Positions 1 through 11,655 of a stretch of 64,000 bases of DNA are shown here, piece after piece. A program made the translations under genes and the position numbers. The stretch spans positions 8,493,140-8,557,139 of the forward strand of contig NC_058342.1 of the NCBI RefSeq assembly GCF_905475395.1, written 5' to 3'. The notes under the pieces are model-generated. The model was not told the DNA's origin. It worked only from the letters and a program-made list of their open reading frames with translations, and did no database searches. Positions within the stretch are counted from its first letter, which is position 1, and each line of letters starts with the position of its first letter. The stretch is from Chrysoperla carnea. Taxonomy: Eukaryota > Arthropoda > Insecta > Neuroptera > Chrysopidae.

Positions 1-2256
1 AACAAATTAAAAGAAATATATGAACGAGACACCGAACAACAAAAATACATGTTATTACAGTCATTTTTTAATTATACGTACAAAAAAGATTTAGATATCG
101 CTACTCAAATAAGCCATCTAGAACATTTAGCTCATAAACTAAAATCATTAAAACAAAGTGTTGATGAAACAATGCTAATTTCAAAAATTTTAGCAATTTT
201 ACCGCCACATTTTAAACACTTTAATAGTGCATGGGACTCCACCAGCTTAGCAGACAAAACATTAACAAATCTAACTGCTAGATTAATTCAAGAAGAAAAT
301 AAATCTAAATCAACAGATCAAATAGATCAAGTAGCATTCAAAACATACAACAAAAATTTTCAAGATTTTAATTCGGGTAAGAAATATCAAAAATCAAATG
401 TTAACAATTTTCAATCACGCAATTACGATCAAAGGGAATTTAAACAAAATATTCAAAAACCAAGACGTTTTTGCTCGTATTGTCGTAAAGAAAATCATAT
501 AGAAAGAGATTGTTATTTAAAAAAAAGTCATAAAAATAAAAAACAAAATGACCGAGTTGCTTTTATGGCTACTAAAAATGCAAATGAAAATACCACTAGT
601 TTTGTTATTGATTCAGGATGTTCATCACATATGGTGAATGATAAAAATTTATTAACTGAAATTAAAAAAACATCAATGACAATAGGTACAGCCAAAAATT
701 CAACAAAAATGGAAGCTGATTCAATTGGTAATATAGAACTTAAGGAATGCAAATTAAAAAATGTTGTTTATCTTCCAGAACTTACAAAAAATCTTTTGTC
801 AGTCAATGCCATAACTGAAAATGGAGGCGAAGTAGTCTTCAAAAATGATAAAGTGGAAATTTATCATAATAAAGAAAAATTATTTCAAGGAAGCAAATCA
901 GAAAATGGTTTATATTTAGTAAACTTGAATAAAAGTATTTCAGAAAATGCTTATCTATTACAAAATGACGACGTCATATTATGGCATCGTAGGCTAGGTC
1001 ATTTAGGATATGACAGTATTAACAAATTGATAAAAATAAGCAAAGGTATGCGTATACCAACTACACAATTAAATAAACTTGACAATATATGCGAAGTATG
1101 CGTAAAATCCAAACAAGTTAGATTTCCATTTAACAATCAAAGAACACATGCAACCAGAGCATTAGAAATAATTCATACGGATGTATGCGGTCCTATTGAT
1201 CCTCCAACGTGGGATGGTAAAAATTATGCAGTCACATTTATGGATGACTTTACTAATTTCACACAAGTTGAACTAATGAAAACGAAAAATGAAGTATCAG
1301 AAAAATTAAAATACTTTATCAATGAAGTAGAAAATAAATGGAACTCTAAAACTCACAAAATAAGATGTGATAATGGTGGTGAGTATTCAAGCAATGAAAT
1401 TAAAGATTGGTGTCGTAAAAAAGGAATAATTTTGGAATATACAACACCATATTCGCCGCAATTAAATGGGAAAGCCGAAAGACTTAACCGAACTTTACTT
1501 GACAAAGCAAGAGCATTGATATTTGACTCAGGATTAGGTAAAGAATTTTGGGGTGAAGCAATAAGAATGGCGTGTTATCTGAAAAACAGAAGCCCTGTAG
1601 CTGCAATGGATGTGACTCCAGCTGAATTATGGTTTGGAAAACAACCTGACTTGTCTAGGCTAAAAATATTCGGCAGTGTAGCTTATTCCAAAGTGTTAGG
1701 AAAAGTAAAAAAATTAGACGAACGAACAAAAAAATTAATTTTCGTCGGATATACACATCATGGTTATAGATTATGGAACGAAGAATTAAATAAAATCGAA
1801 ATAGCTAGAGATGTCATTATTTCTGAAAACACACTCAATCATGACAAAACAAATAATACTATTGCGAAAATTAAAGTTAACTCAGAAGAAAATGATAATT
1901 CAAGTGAAGAAATTGAAGAACCTACAGAAGTTTCGGAAGCTTCATCTGAATTAAAAATCAAGCGTAACGTAAAACCACCAAAGAAATTAGAAGATTACGT
2001 TCTTTTAACTTATCAAGAAGCTATCTCTGGAGATGATAGTGAAAAATGGAAAGAAGCAATACAAGACGAAAAAGATTCTCTTGAAGAAAACCAAACATGG
2101 ACTTATGTCAACAAAGAATCAAATCTAGATAAAAAGTTGTTAAGTAGTAGATGGATTTTTAAAATAAAAGATGATGGACGATATAAAGCTAGATTAGTAG
2201 TCAGAGTTTTAAATTTGTTAATTAAGAGGAAATTTGAAATTAAGGGAAGGTGTTGA
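1..2256 (+). pseudogene. Copia gag-pol polyprotein, RT/RNase H deleted
   Basis: The reading frame is open from base 1, so the gag N-terminus lies upstream. Features in order are: a UBN2-type gag; a CCHC zinc knuckle (C-X2-C-X4-H-X4-C, nt 472-513) for RNA packaging; a retropepsin active site DSG at nt 610; an HHCC pre-integrase domain (about 980-1110); and an integrase core with D at 1180, D at 1369 and E at 1477, giving the classical DD35E spacing. The first RT residues (KARLVV, near 2185) follow and then diverge into unrelated codons up to the stop. No stop codon interrupts gag to integrase, so the deletion of RT/RNase H looks younger than general decay. The product could bind RNA and might cut or integrate DNA but cannot reverse transcribe. 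Confidence 0.9.
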
Positions 2257-2488
2257 AAATAATTTCAAATTTGCCACTTAATAGTTATTGATGTTGTTGA
2301 TATAATTCAGATAGACATAATTCTTTACTTTTTGTAACTTAGGAAAAAGGAAGTTATATTTAAAATATAGTTCAAGTTAATTTTTTGTGCAAGACACACT
2401 TTTACGAATGTAAAATGTTAATGTTGCTTCATCTTGATACAAATATATTTTTATTTGTTTTAATAAATATTATTAAAATATTACAACA
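2251..2488 (+). repeat. Copia 3' LTR
   Basis: The LTR begins TGTTGAAAAT directly after a purine tract (AAGGGAAGG) and ends ACAACA, so it has the TG...CA termini usual for Copia LTRs of this length (238 bp). The 5' partner is outside the window, so the boundaries are inferred from termini and polypurine tract alone. Confidence 0.7.
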
Positions 2489-2529
2489 AATTAATCAACA
2501 TAATCGTGTATTATTTTTCTGTTAAATGA

Positions 2530-4569
2530 TTGACAATAAACCGTTTAAGAATTAGTTTGAATTATTGTGATTTTTTACTCAACGCAATATTCCACGTGCT
2601 ACCTCAAACTTCCAACAACGAACAAAAATTTATTTCCATAAAAACCAATATAAAGAATGGCGACATGCTTATCCCCCATGTTGAAATTGACGATAACATA
2701 AAAATCTTATCTGGCGTATACGAAGCAAATAACTTCATTGCTAAAGTACTTGTGACTAACGACTCAAAAAAGAAACAAAAAATAATAATTTCACAGCCAA
2801 TCCGCGCAGAACGCGTTAATAAAATTAGACAAGTAGAACTTAACAACACTGAAAACAGGAACGCATATGATTACCAATTCGCTGTAGATAATTTACGTAC
2901 ATCTCACTTAAACAACGAAGAAAGAAATAATACCCTTAAGCTCTGTTCTAGCTATAGAGACATATTTCATAAACCAGATCAAGACATGACTTTCACCTCA
3001 GATGTTAAACACTCAATACATACATCAGATATACCAATGTATACACGGTCATACAGATACCCTTATATACACAAAGATGAAGTGACTCGACAAATAAACG
3101 AGATGTTAGAAAAGAATATAATAAGACCTTCTAATTCACCCTGGAGTTCACCCATCTGGATAGTTAGTAAAAAGGCCGACGCGTCCGGTAAACAAAAATG
3201 GCGTATGGTCATAGACTACAGGAAACTTAACGAAAAAACTGTTGACGATAAATATCCCCTACCAAATATAACAGACGTTTTAGACAAATTAGGAAAAAGT
3301 CAATACTTCACTACTTTAGATCTTGCCAGCGGCTTTCATCAGATCGAAATGAATCCGAAAGATATCCCGAAAACTGCATTTTCAGTAGACAATGGTCATT
3401 ATGAATTTACTCGAATGACTTTTGGTTTAAAGAACGCCTCTGCTACCTTTCAAAGAGTAATGGACAATATGTTACGTGAGTACATAGGTAAAGGAGTATT
3501 AGTCTATATGGATGATATCATAATTTACTCATCTTCACTAACCGAACATATTGACATGTTACGCAAAGTATTCGATAAACTCAGAAAATCAAATTTTAAA
3601 GTACAGCTTGACAAATGTGAATTTCTCCATAAAGAAATCGAATTCTTAGGACACATAGTCACTATAGAAGGTATAAAACCTAACCCTAAGAAACTAGATG
3701 CTGTAAAGAGATTCCCAATACCGAAAACAGTGACAGAAATCAAATCATTCTTAGGATTAATCGATTACTATAGGCGCTTTATTAATAATTTTGCCAAAAT
3801 AACCAAACCTATGACAGAATGTTTAAAGAAAGGCACAGTCATTAATATAAATGATACGAAATACAGGGAATGTTTCGAATACTGCAAAACACTCTTAAGT
3901 AATGATCCTCTATTACAATACCCTGATTTTGAAAAACCATTTATCTTAACAACAGATGCTAGCAACTATGCTATTGGCGCTGTCCTATCTCAAGGAACAC
4001 CTGGCTCAAATAAACCCGTTAGTTACGCCTCACGTACTCTTAACAAATCTGAATGTAATTACTCCACGATAGAGAAAGAATTATTAGCCATTGTATGGGC
4101 ATGTAAAACTTTCAGACCCTACTTGTATGGAAGAAGATTTAGAATTTTAACATATCACAAACCTCTAAAATGGGTTCATTCCCTCAAAGAACCTAACTCG
4201 AAATTAACTAGATGGATGATCAAACTCTCCGAGTATGATTTTTCTATCGATTACAAACCTGGTAAACAAAATACCAATGCTGATGCATTATCTCGCATAC
4301 AACTAAATAACAACGAAACTCACTCTGTTGATGTTGAAATATCGACTCAACATTCAGCCGACGAAAACCTCTATAAAGGCATACCTATAGCAGAAAGAGC
4401 CTTAAATGAATTCAACAATCAAATAATATTTAAAAAACCATCAGTAACAAACATTCTAATCTTTCAATTTTTTAAAATACTAGAAAACGACAAGTATTTG
4501 AAAATCCCCACTTTAAAAACGAATCAATCACGAATATTATTAAACAATACTTTTCGCCTAATAAAGTAA
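2530..4569 (+). pseudogene. Errantivirus-type pol: reverse transcriptase and RNase H
   Basis: This is the pol region of a Gypsy/errantivirus retroelement. The protease is missing and the first about 20 codons look like flanking DNA. RT starts near nt 3040 and carries the catalytic YMDD motif (nt 3508-3519). RNase H carries the TTDAS motif (about 3952). The last RNase H motif, normally TDH-KPL, reads TYH-KPL (about 4150), a loss of a conserved Asp. The frame stops at 4567, and the next homologous segment lies in another frame. The 679-codon frame is shorter than a full pol (about 1,000 residues). Confidence 0.88.
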
Positions 4570-4886
4570 ACGCTGTCTACACAGACAACCGAACTTTTTC
4601 TACAATAACAAACATTCATAAAGAATACTTTCAAATATATAAAATAATACGTTGCACTAAAATACTTGAAGACATTGAAAATATCGACGAACAATCCCAA
4701 CTCATAAAAGACTATCACGATATATCTATACACAGAGGTATCGACGATACATTACAACACTTAAAGAGACGATACTATTTCGATAATATGAAACAAAAAA
4801 TAACGACATACATAAATTCGTGTGAAGTTTGTGCTCAAGCAAAATTTGAAAGACATCTCCTAAAACTTAAACAAATTAAAACTTAA
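4551..4886 (+). pseudogene. Gypsy integrase zinc-binding (HHCC) fragment
   Basis: Frame-shifted continuation of the upstream pol gene. An H-X-H...C-X2-C zinc-binding module is visible (His residues near 4720-4735, CEVC near 4829-4840). The frame stops at 4884. The integrase catalytic core (D,D-35-E) that should follow is absent: the sequence passes directly into the env-like segment. So one frameshift and one deletion of several hundred bp separate this from a complete integrase. Confidence 0.8.
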
Positions 4887-6169
4887 GCAAATACTACATT
4901 TTTTTATAACCCTGATCTTCAACAATCTGCTCAAAATCTATTAGATAAAGTTTACTCACTTAAAATAAATCACCGACATACCCGTGGATTAATAGACGGA
5001 TTAGGTAGTGTAATTAAGAAAATTACTGGAAATATGGACAATGACGACGCTCTAGAAATAAACAAACAGATACGCAATTTACAAGACAATTCCCTTTTGA
5101 CTCAAGACTCAATTAACAATCAACATAAACTAAACTCTCAAATGATCCAACGTTTCTCGAACATCACTAAATTCATAAACACAGAACAAACGCGATTACA
5201 AATTATATCAAAATCCATAAAAAACTTCAGTAATATCGAACATCGACTACTTGCCACTCAAGTTTACTTTGCTTTACAAACCCAAATCACTACACTTACC
5301 GACCATGTAGATAACATTATCCAATCAGTGCAATTGGCACAACTTGGCTTGTTATCAAAACACATATTAAAAAAAAATGAATTATCACTTGTTAAAAGCA
5401 AACTCCCACTAATCATTCAAAATTATAATGACGAACAAATTTATGAAATCCTAGAATTAAAAGCGTATTTCAACAACACTAACCTAATTTTTGCTGTACA
5501 AATCCCACAAATGACCAATGAATCATACACAACCTACAGACTAAGACCTCTACCCACAAATCATAGTACAATAATTATCCCAAAATCCAACTACCTGCTC
5601 CTTAATCAAAAACAATATTCATTCGTAACCAAACCTTGCAAGCAAATAGAACAACTCTATATGTGTAAACAATTACAATTACAAAATAACTCAATTAATA
5701 CTTGCGAAGTAAAAACCCTACAAAACGAACCAGCGCAATGCACGTTACATCACACTGTCGAAACAAGTTTCATAGAAGAAGTCGAAAGTAACCACATAAT
5801 TGCTTACGTTAATAAACCTATAAATATTAATACAACCTGCGGAAAAAACATCACTAAATTTACTGGAAAACTGTATATCCATTACAACAAATGTATGGTT
5901 ATTATTAATGGTATAATTTATGGAACCATCTCATCAAGTATTTCTACTTATAAATTGGAATAAATACACTGGATGTATTAAACTTAAAAACTCTAGAAAA
6001 CACAAATGGACTGGAACTCATCAAATATCAACATTATACTCACATTTCTACAAATATTATTATCTTAATTATTTTTCTTATTTCAACATGTATTTTTAGT
6101 TATATTAAATATTATAAAAATAGAAAGAATCGTGCTAAAATTATCGAAAAGATAAAATATACGCCTTGA
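4887..6169 (+). pseudogene. Errantivirus env-like fusion glycoprotein remnant
   Basis: The frame is continuous from 4887 to 5963. It contains a basic putative cleavage site (HTR before GLIDGLG, near 4990) followed by a glycine-rich hydrophobic fusion-peptide-like stretch. This arrangement is characteristic of insect errantivirus and baculovirus F-type fusion proteins. A long helical region and a cysteine-rich ectodomain follow. The signal peptide and N-terminal subunit are missing. After the stop at 5961-5963, a transmembrane segment and basic tail continue in a different frame up to a stop at 6167-6169, showing a frameshift just before the anchor. As it stands it could not yield an anchored envelope protein. 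Confidence 0.75.
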
Positions 6170-6236
6170 GCACCCCAAGAGCCAGTGGAGCTTACACAAA
6201 AAGCCCCAATAACTTTTCTGTTCAAAGCTCCATCTT

Positions 6237-6547
6237 AAGGAGGGAGGAGTTATATATCCTAGTTCACCTATATTATTAATTAGTATACTTATAAAAAATA
6301 TGTCAAGGACGTTATAAACAAATATGCAATGACGTATTTTATACACATCATTTATAAACAGCTTTCTAAAAACATCCTTATTAAACTGCATTCCAATCTA
6401 ATGACGTATTTTATACACATCATTTATAAACAGCTTTCTAAAAACATCCTTATTAAACTGCATTCCAATCTAAACGATACTTTCTAAAAACAAACCAAAA
6501 TTTAGTATATAAGCCATCGTTAAATTGATAACGATTGTCTTTTTCAT
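6237..6547 (+). repeat. Polypurine tract and probable errantivirus 3' LTR
   Basis: A purine run GGAGGGAGG (6237-6247) is followed by AGTTATATAT at 6248, matching the usual errantivirus junction. The segment contains TATA-like motifs (about 6290 and 6508). Its right end is not defined because no second LTR is present. Confidence 0.5.
6329..6472 (+). repeat. Perfect 72-bp tandem duplication
   Basis: 6329-6400 and 6401-6472 are the same 72 bp in direct tandem, apparently without mismatch, inside the presumed LTR. Identity suggests a recent duplication; duplicated U3 segments sometimes act as enhancers. Confidence 0.9.
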
Positions 6548-7029
6548 GTGCATTGAGGTCATTGAACTGCATTGGATGCATTTTTGGGAAAGTGCATTGC
6601 CCGACGGGTCATTGCATTGTTTACTTTTGGGATGCACTTTTTGGGGATGCACTTTTAGGAATGCAATTTTGAGTTCATTGAACTGATGATGACGTATTGT
6701 TTCAACAATTAATTCAACAATGAGAGAAGCTTCTCACTCGGTAGTTGCTGCCCAATTGAAGTATGAAGTGAAGATGTTAGTATAGAAATATACTTTTTTT
6801 AAAAAAACAAGAGATAGCAATGGGATTTGAACGCTGGTTTCCCAGGTGCGAGTCTAAGTACTTAACCACTCGGCCACAGAGGCTAGTTAAGTATAATTCA
6901 AAATTGTTCAATATATGAAAACTATTCAAAACTGGTTTTATAATATGAATATAATTATTAAGGTGAAGAACATCTTTAATTTATTCTATTTTCAATAAAC
7001 TTGAAGTATTTATAGAAACTTGATATGTT
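6548..7029 (+). repeat. Polinton left terminal inverted repeat
   Basis: 482 bp matching the reverse complement of 24319-24800 with only scattered mismatches. Both arms have the same length and the same inner boundary (GATATGTT). The outermost shared bases are GTGCATTGAGG. It contains short GTGCATT/TGCATTCC motifs in alternating orientation (6548-6665) and the tRNA-like cassette. Confidence 0.92.
6810..6883 (-). ncRNA. tRNA-derived Pol III cassette in left TIR (outward reading)
   Basis: Read on the minus strand, the segment has a consensus A box (TGGCCGAGTGG) and, 44 nt downstream, a consensus B box (GTTCAAATC), as in class-II tRNA genes (Ser/Leu). A run of seven T follows (6801-6807 on this strand). 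The acceptor and D stems do not pair, so it is not a functional tRNA. In the anticodon-arm position it has a short stem CTGG/CCAG closed by GAAA. It is best described as a tRNA-derived promoter or small RNA unit; transcription is inferred. Confidence 0.6.
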
Positions 7030-7361
7030 GAGGACCACTATAAATTAAAAGGTGTATAAATTTAATTGATATCATTTGTTAATAAAAGACATTCCGTTAA
7101 AAATAATGGAAAAATTGTTTATACATTTAAAAAAATATTAATTACATATTATATATATGATTTATAATAATAAAATTTTTAAATAATTGTTATCAATGGC
7201 ACTTCCACATAAGTCTTCTCCGATCTGATCCATTTCAATAAAATCGCAGGAGACCATCTCCAAATACCTAGATTTTTTTGAAAATAGATTTAAAGTTTAT
7301 ATTTCTTGCTTTACATTAATAAGACATTTTAATATCGTTTATAGTATATACAAAAATTTAC
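7030..7361. other. AT-rich segment inside left TIR, no gene seen
   Basis: About 330 bp between the TIR and the first minus-strand frame. No motif or homology is recognised. Confidence 0.6.
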
Positions 7362-7646
7362 CTACTCCCATCCCGCGATGACATCCACCTTTTTAAATAA
7401 TTTCTGGATTAGGTTTCTCTCATCTTCCTTCTCTACGTATATCACCCTTACTTCTTCATAGGTGAGAATAGTCTTCACTATTCTCACCATCTCCTTTATT
7501 GTCACCTCATTTGCCCATCCACCAAAACGCTTCAGTCGCCAATAGTTTGATATGTATAAATGTTCTCGCACTTCTCCATTCGCATATACCAACACCTCCT
7601 TGATTTTTTTATTTAAAATTTTCAATTTTAAAGAAATTTTCACCAT
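7362..7646 (-). CDS. Hypothetical 94-residue Polinton protein
   Basis: An ATG-initiated minus-strand frame, the only one of any size between the left TIR and the polymerase region. The product is basic with alternating hydrophobic and charged stretches and no cysteine. It has no membrane segment or recognised motif. It is read away from the polymerase gene. The base composition is less AT-rich than the surrounding non-coding DNA (GC-richer patch 7370-7600), which supports a real coding segment. The family is not recognised and no function is proposed. Confidence 0.5.
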   Translation of the reverse strand: MVKISLKLKILNKKIKEVLVYANGEVREHLYISNYWRLKRFGGWANEVTIKEMVRIVKTILTYEEVRVIYVEKEDERNLIQKLFKKVDVIAGWE

Positions 7647-8824
7647 TTTTAATTGTTAAAAATAAATCTTGGAATCTAGGAAAGCTATTCGAGAATGAAT
7701 ACATTTTTTCACAAATGAAAAAAAATCTTTAATTTATTCTAATCTATTTCAATAGATTAACTTTCCACTTAAAAAAAATCTTTTAATTTATATAGATATT
7801 TTATTTTTAATAGTATACAATTTCACTGTATAATATTTAGTATCAATTGCTCGTTTTACATACATTAATAAGACATCCTTAAAAATTGTTCAATCTAAAA
7901 AAATATTTGATGTTAAGGTCATTTAAGGTAGTACCTACACGAAAGTGATATTTCAAGAATTTCTCAAAACTCAGAATATATAATATTTAATTCATAATAC
8001 ACATGCCGTTAAAATTAGAAGATGATTTACCATGTCATACATGAGATATTAGCAATTAAAAGTGACGCAATTTGTACGTGTACATGGCAGAAGTGTATAA
8101 AAATACACAAATTTATAAATAATATATTTATTTATTTATCAATGAATAACGTTCACCATCTCTATGAAAAACTAATATAATGTAGAATACTATATTTAGA
8201 AAATATAAAAATAAAAATTATTTACCATATAGTTTCGATAAAAAACTTAAATAAATAACTCGTTTTAGCGAATATTTTTTATGGAGAGGATATAAAGACT
8301 AATGGTAGAGGTATATATCATAGTATGTGTGTGTGTGTGTGTGTGTATACGAGATATGTTTGTGAGGCACTACAGTCTTGTGAAAATAATATATGGTAAA
8401 TGTATAATAGTCATAGCACAGTTAATGCGCTGAATGATAGTATTAGTCCAAAACTTTTTGACTGGACTGTCGCGGAGGAACTACCTTAAAAAAATCTTAT
8501 ATATAATATAGGCTGATAAACTCATATAAAATATTAAATGTGAAGGTTATTGAAAAAAATTTTTAATTTATATAGTTATTTTTTTTTAATAGGAAGATAT
8601 ATTTTTATCACATTTTTTGTTTATTTCTTAATGATAATAATATGTAAGTTATTTATGGGGATTTTATTATTTAAAGTTCATCAGGGTAATTAAAAATAAA
8701 GACTAGTTTTTCAAATACAAATATTTAGCTATGATCAAAAATTTTTTGGGTATATAAAGCCATAAAAATCAATTTGTTTTTATACTCTGCTAAGCAAAAG
8801 TCTAAAGGTGAACGAAGATTAACA
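7647..8824. other. Non-coding AT-rich stretch with (GT)n microsatellite
   Basis: No coding frame is recognised over about 1.2 kb. It contains a (GT)n tract at 8324-8346. A short motif AATCTTTAATTTAT recurs in slightly varied form (near 6977, 7727, 7783 and 8558), suggesting decayed copies of a short repeat that also occurs in the TIR. Confidence 0.6.
8751..8758 (+). promoter_or_regulatory. TATA box for the spliced gene at 8825
   Basis: TATATAAAG lies 74 nt upstream of the ATG of the two-exon gene, a normal distance for a polymerase II promoter with a short 5' UTR. Confidence 0.5.
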
Positions 8825-9321
8825 ATGGTCTATGGAACGAAAAATGTAAGTGTTTTAAAATTTTTTTTTTCTTAAATTTGTTCTTTTTTTCTTTTTCTTT
8901 TAATTAGTCAATGAGCGATTGGCATTGTGAAAAAACCGATCAAATGTTGTTAGAGGCTGCCATACGAATGGAGAGGGATTTAAAAAAAAACAAAATAATA
9001 AATAATATTATCCTTCCCAACTCTTTCCATTTCCCAACAGAAAACTATACTCCCTTAAACTTGGAGGAATATATATCGTTTCCTTCTATTTCCAACTCTA
9101 ATTTGGAAAATGATTCAATTACAGAGATAAATAAGGCTGAATTGGATATATATTTAAAGCCCGATCCCCCTAAAACCCATCAGCAGACCAGCATCCATCA
9201 AGTAAATTCAACACCAAAAAAATCTGCCTATATTAAAAAGTGGCAACGATTTGGCTTCCATCCACAGATAAAGAAAAGAGAAGAGAAAAATGAAAAAGAT
9301 AATTTTGAAGAGAAGCCGTAA
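8825..9321 (+). CDS. Two-exon hypothetical gene upstream of PolB
   Basis: Exon 1 is only 21 nt (8825-8845, ATG plus six codons). A 62-bp intron follows (8846-8907: GTAAGT donor, long pyrimidine tract, TTAG acceptor). Exon 2 (8908-9321) continues in the same frame to a TAA. The 144-residue product is hydrophilic. It has a conserved-looking N-terminal block (SDWHCEKTDQMLLEAA), a proline- and serine-rich middle and a lysine-rich C-terminus suggestive of nucleic-acid binding. The ATG at 8911 could alternatively start an unspliced product. The gene overlaps the possible first exon of PolB at its 3' end. Function unknown. Confidence 0.6.
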
Positions 9322-11655
9322 AAATACAGGTGAGAAGCATTTCTAATCATGTTTTATTTAAGCATTGCAATTTTTTACACTGTGCGCTTTAATTAAAGAT
9401 CTTCCATCACACCGTTCTCCTTCACCGCCGCTGAAAATATTTAATGATGGGACATCAACATCAACAGAACATGATAATTCTGCAAATAGAATTGATGAAG
9501 ATTCTCATTCAAGCTGTGTGTCCATCTCTCCATCAGAAGAAAGCAATGACTGGATAGGAGTAACTTGCTTCAATAACAGAGTGTTTGCAGGCAGATTAGA
9601 GAACAAGGAAAATAGTAAGAATCTTAAAACTTTTTTTAAGCATAAGGAAACATTAGTTCAAAATAAAATTATGGAGTACTTATCATTACATACCTCAATT
9701 AAAATTTCACTAGGTTTAAAATGTGATTTCATAATAAAAAAAGGTGATATGGAAGTTATCGACAATTTTCACTTTGTGTTAAAACTTGTTCATTACGATC
9801 AAGCGTCTGATTTTAGCACATGGTATTATGATTCATTAACTAATCTTGACACTCGCTTGGAAGAGTTTCAACAAAGAGGATCGAATGCTGCTTTAGATAA
9901 AATAGTATGTTTAGAATTAAATATAGCAAAATTCGATCCTATGAAAGGAGGGAGTTATATAGCACTCCCCAAAAAAATTATCGATAAAAAAGCTTGCGTC
10001 AACATTAAAAATAACGATGATTTCTGCTTTGCCTATTGTTTAATTGCACATTTTAAGCAGGTAGATGCAAATCCTCATATTGTTGCAAAATATCTACCAG
10101 ATTTTAATAATTGCTGTATATTTGATGATTTTAATCCTTTAAATAATAACAACCAAAATTTGCATCAAATATATGATTTTAGGGGTGTTGAATTTCCTAT
10201 GAAAATAAAAGATATCCCTAAAATTGAAAAAAACAATGACTTTTCGGTAAATGTTTATGGGTTATCAGATTCGGGTCTTGTAAATGGTCCATTATATTTT
10301 ACTAGAGAGAAGAAAGAGAAACATATAAATTTATTAATGATCAGTGACGATACTAAATTTCATTATTGTTTAATTAGAAATTTATCAAGACTCTATTCAT
10401 CTCAAAAGTCAAATCATAGGAGTGCAAAATTCTTCTGTGATAGATGTCTTCAACATTTCAATGAGAGACAAAAATATGATGATCATTTAGAATTATGTGA
10501 AAACATTAACAATGTAAAGATAATTTTTCCATCTGAAAAAGAATCTAAACTCAAATTTAAAAATTATAACCGCAAATTAGCTGTTCCCTTTGTTATTTAA
10601 AGTGATTTTGAATGTTTTCTTCCTAAAGCGAGGGAAGATAACAATAATTCAAATACCACATATTTCCAACATCATGTAGCATACTCTGTGGCTATCCAGG
10701 TTGTTTGTTCTTATGACGTGAGGAAAAATTCTTATTATTCATACACTGGTCGGGATGCAGCAAAATGGTTTATTGATAAATTAAAAGAGATTCTAGATGA
10801 AATAGAAATAATATATAAAACCATAGAACCTATTCACATGACACTGGAAGATGAAATATCTTTCCATTCATCTACAGCTTGTCATATCTGTGAAAAAACC
10901 TTTTCTAGAAGGTCAAGTTAAGGTTCGTGATCATTGCCATCTAAATTCCACAACAGTGAATCCTTTATCAAATTACCGTGGTGCAGCCCATGAGGGGTGC
11001 AATCTTAATTTCACTCTTCCAAATTTTGTTCCAGTAATATTTCATAATGGTTCGCGATATGATTTTAATTTATTTATTCGCGAACTCGGCTATGATGATG
11101 GAGAAATTAGAGCCATCCCCATAAACAGTGAACGCTACATCTCTTTTTCTAAAAAAATGAATTCGTTATATGTCAGGTTTATAGATTCTTGTAGATTTAT
11201 GCAAAGCTCGCTTGATAGTCTAGTAAAAAATTTAGATGATAATCAATTTCATATTCTTGAAAATGAATTCGGGGAAGCTCATCCACATTTAGGCTTATTA
11301 AAGCAAAAAGGAATTTTCCCATATGACTATATTACTGGTTGGGATAAGTTGGAAGAGAACAGTTTGCCAGATAAAAAGCAATTTTATAATCAACTCACGG
11401 ATAGTGATATATCTGATGAAGAATATGAACATGCGAAAAATGTTTGGGAAAAATTTAACATAAAAACTTTGGGTGAATATGCTGATCTCTATTTAAAATG
11501 TGATGTATTACTTTTAACATGTGTTTTTGAAAATTTTCGAAAGGTTTGCTACTCTACATACGGTCTCGAGGCAATTTATTATTACACAATACCGGGCTTA
11601 ACGTTCGACGCAATGTTAAAAGTTACTCAGGTAGAGCTGGATTTAATTACAAATA
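9290..11655 (+). pseudogene. polB: Protein-primed DNA polymerase B (pPolB), broken and lacking the catalytic half
   Basis: This is a Polinton replicative polymerase (DNA_pol_B_2 family), expected to copy the linear genome from a terminal-protein primer. Visible are the N-terminal domain with PMKGGSYI and KKACVNIKNNDD motifs, a C-X2-C...H...C zinc-finger-like segment (about 10432-10500), the exonuclease motif DFE (nt 10604) and the HNGSRYDFN region (about 11045). There is no ATG at the start of the long frame. A likely first exon is 9290-9329, joined over a 69-bp intron (9330-9398, CAG/GTGAG donor). Defects are a TAA at 10598 just before the exonuclease motif, a frameshift at about 10910, and abrupt loss of homology at about 11655. 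Palm motifs B and C are absent. It is non-functional. Confidence 0.85.

Larger units (their letters stand above)
1..2488 (+). mobile_element. Copia-type LTR retrotransposon, 3' portion with large internal deletion
   Basis: The window opens inside the gag part of a Ty1/copia polyprotein. Gag, zinc knuckle, protease and integrase come first, and then only the very start of reverse transcriptase. The frame runs straight into a purine-rich tract and a 3' LTR. Most of RT and all RNase H are therefore missing, and the copy is non-autonomous. The 5' LTR lies outside the window. Domain order (integrase before RT) is diagnostic for Copia as opposed to Gypsy. Confidence 0.9.
2489..6547 (+). mobile_element. 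Errantivirus-type Gypsy element, 5'-truncated and internally deleted
   Basis: A Gypsy pol of the 17.6/297/gypsy type is followed by an envelope-like gene, a polypurine tract (6237-6247) and a probable LTR start AGTTAT at 6248. AGTTA is the usual start of errantivirus LTRs. Gag, protease, the integrase catalytic core and the 5' LTR are missing. The element abuts the Copia LTR on the left and the Polinton TIR on the right. The right LTR edge could not be fixed. Confidence 0.75.

Noticed and set aside
6470-6652. Minus-strand 60-codon frame and its counterpart at 24696-24887
   Set aside because: Both are the same TIR sequence made of GTGCATT-type repeats; the open frame is a by-product of the repeats.
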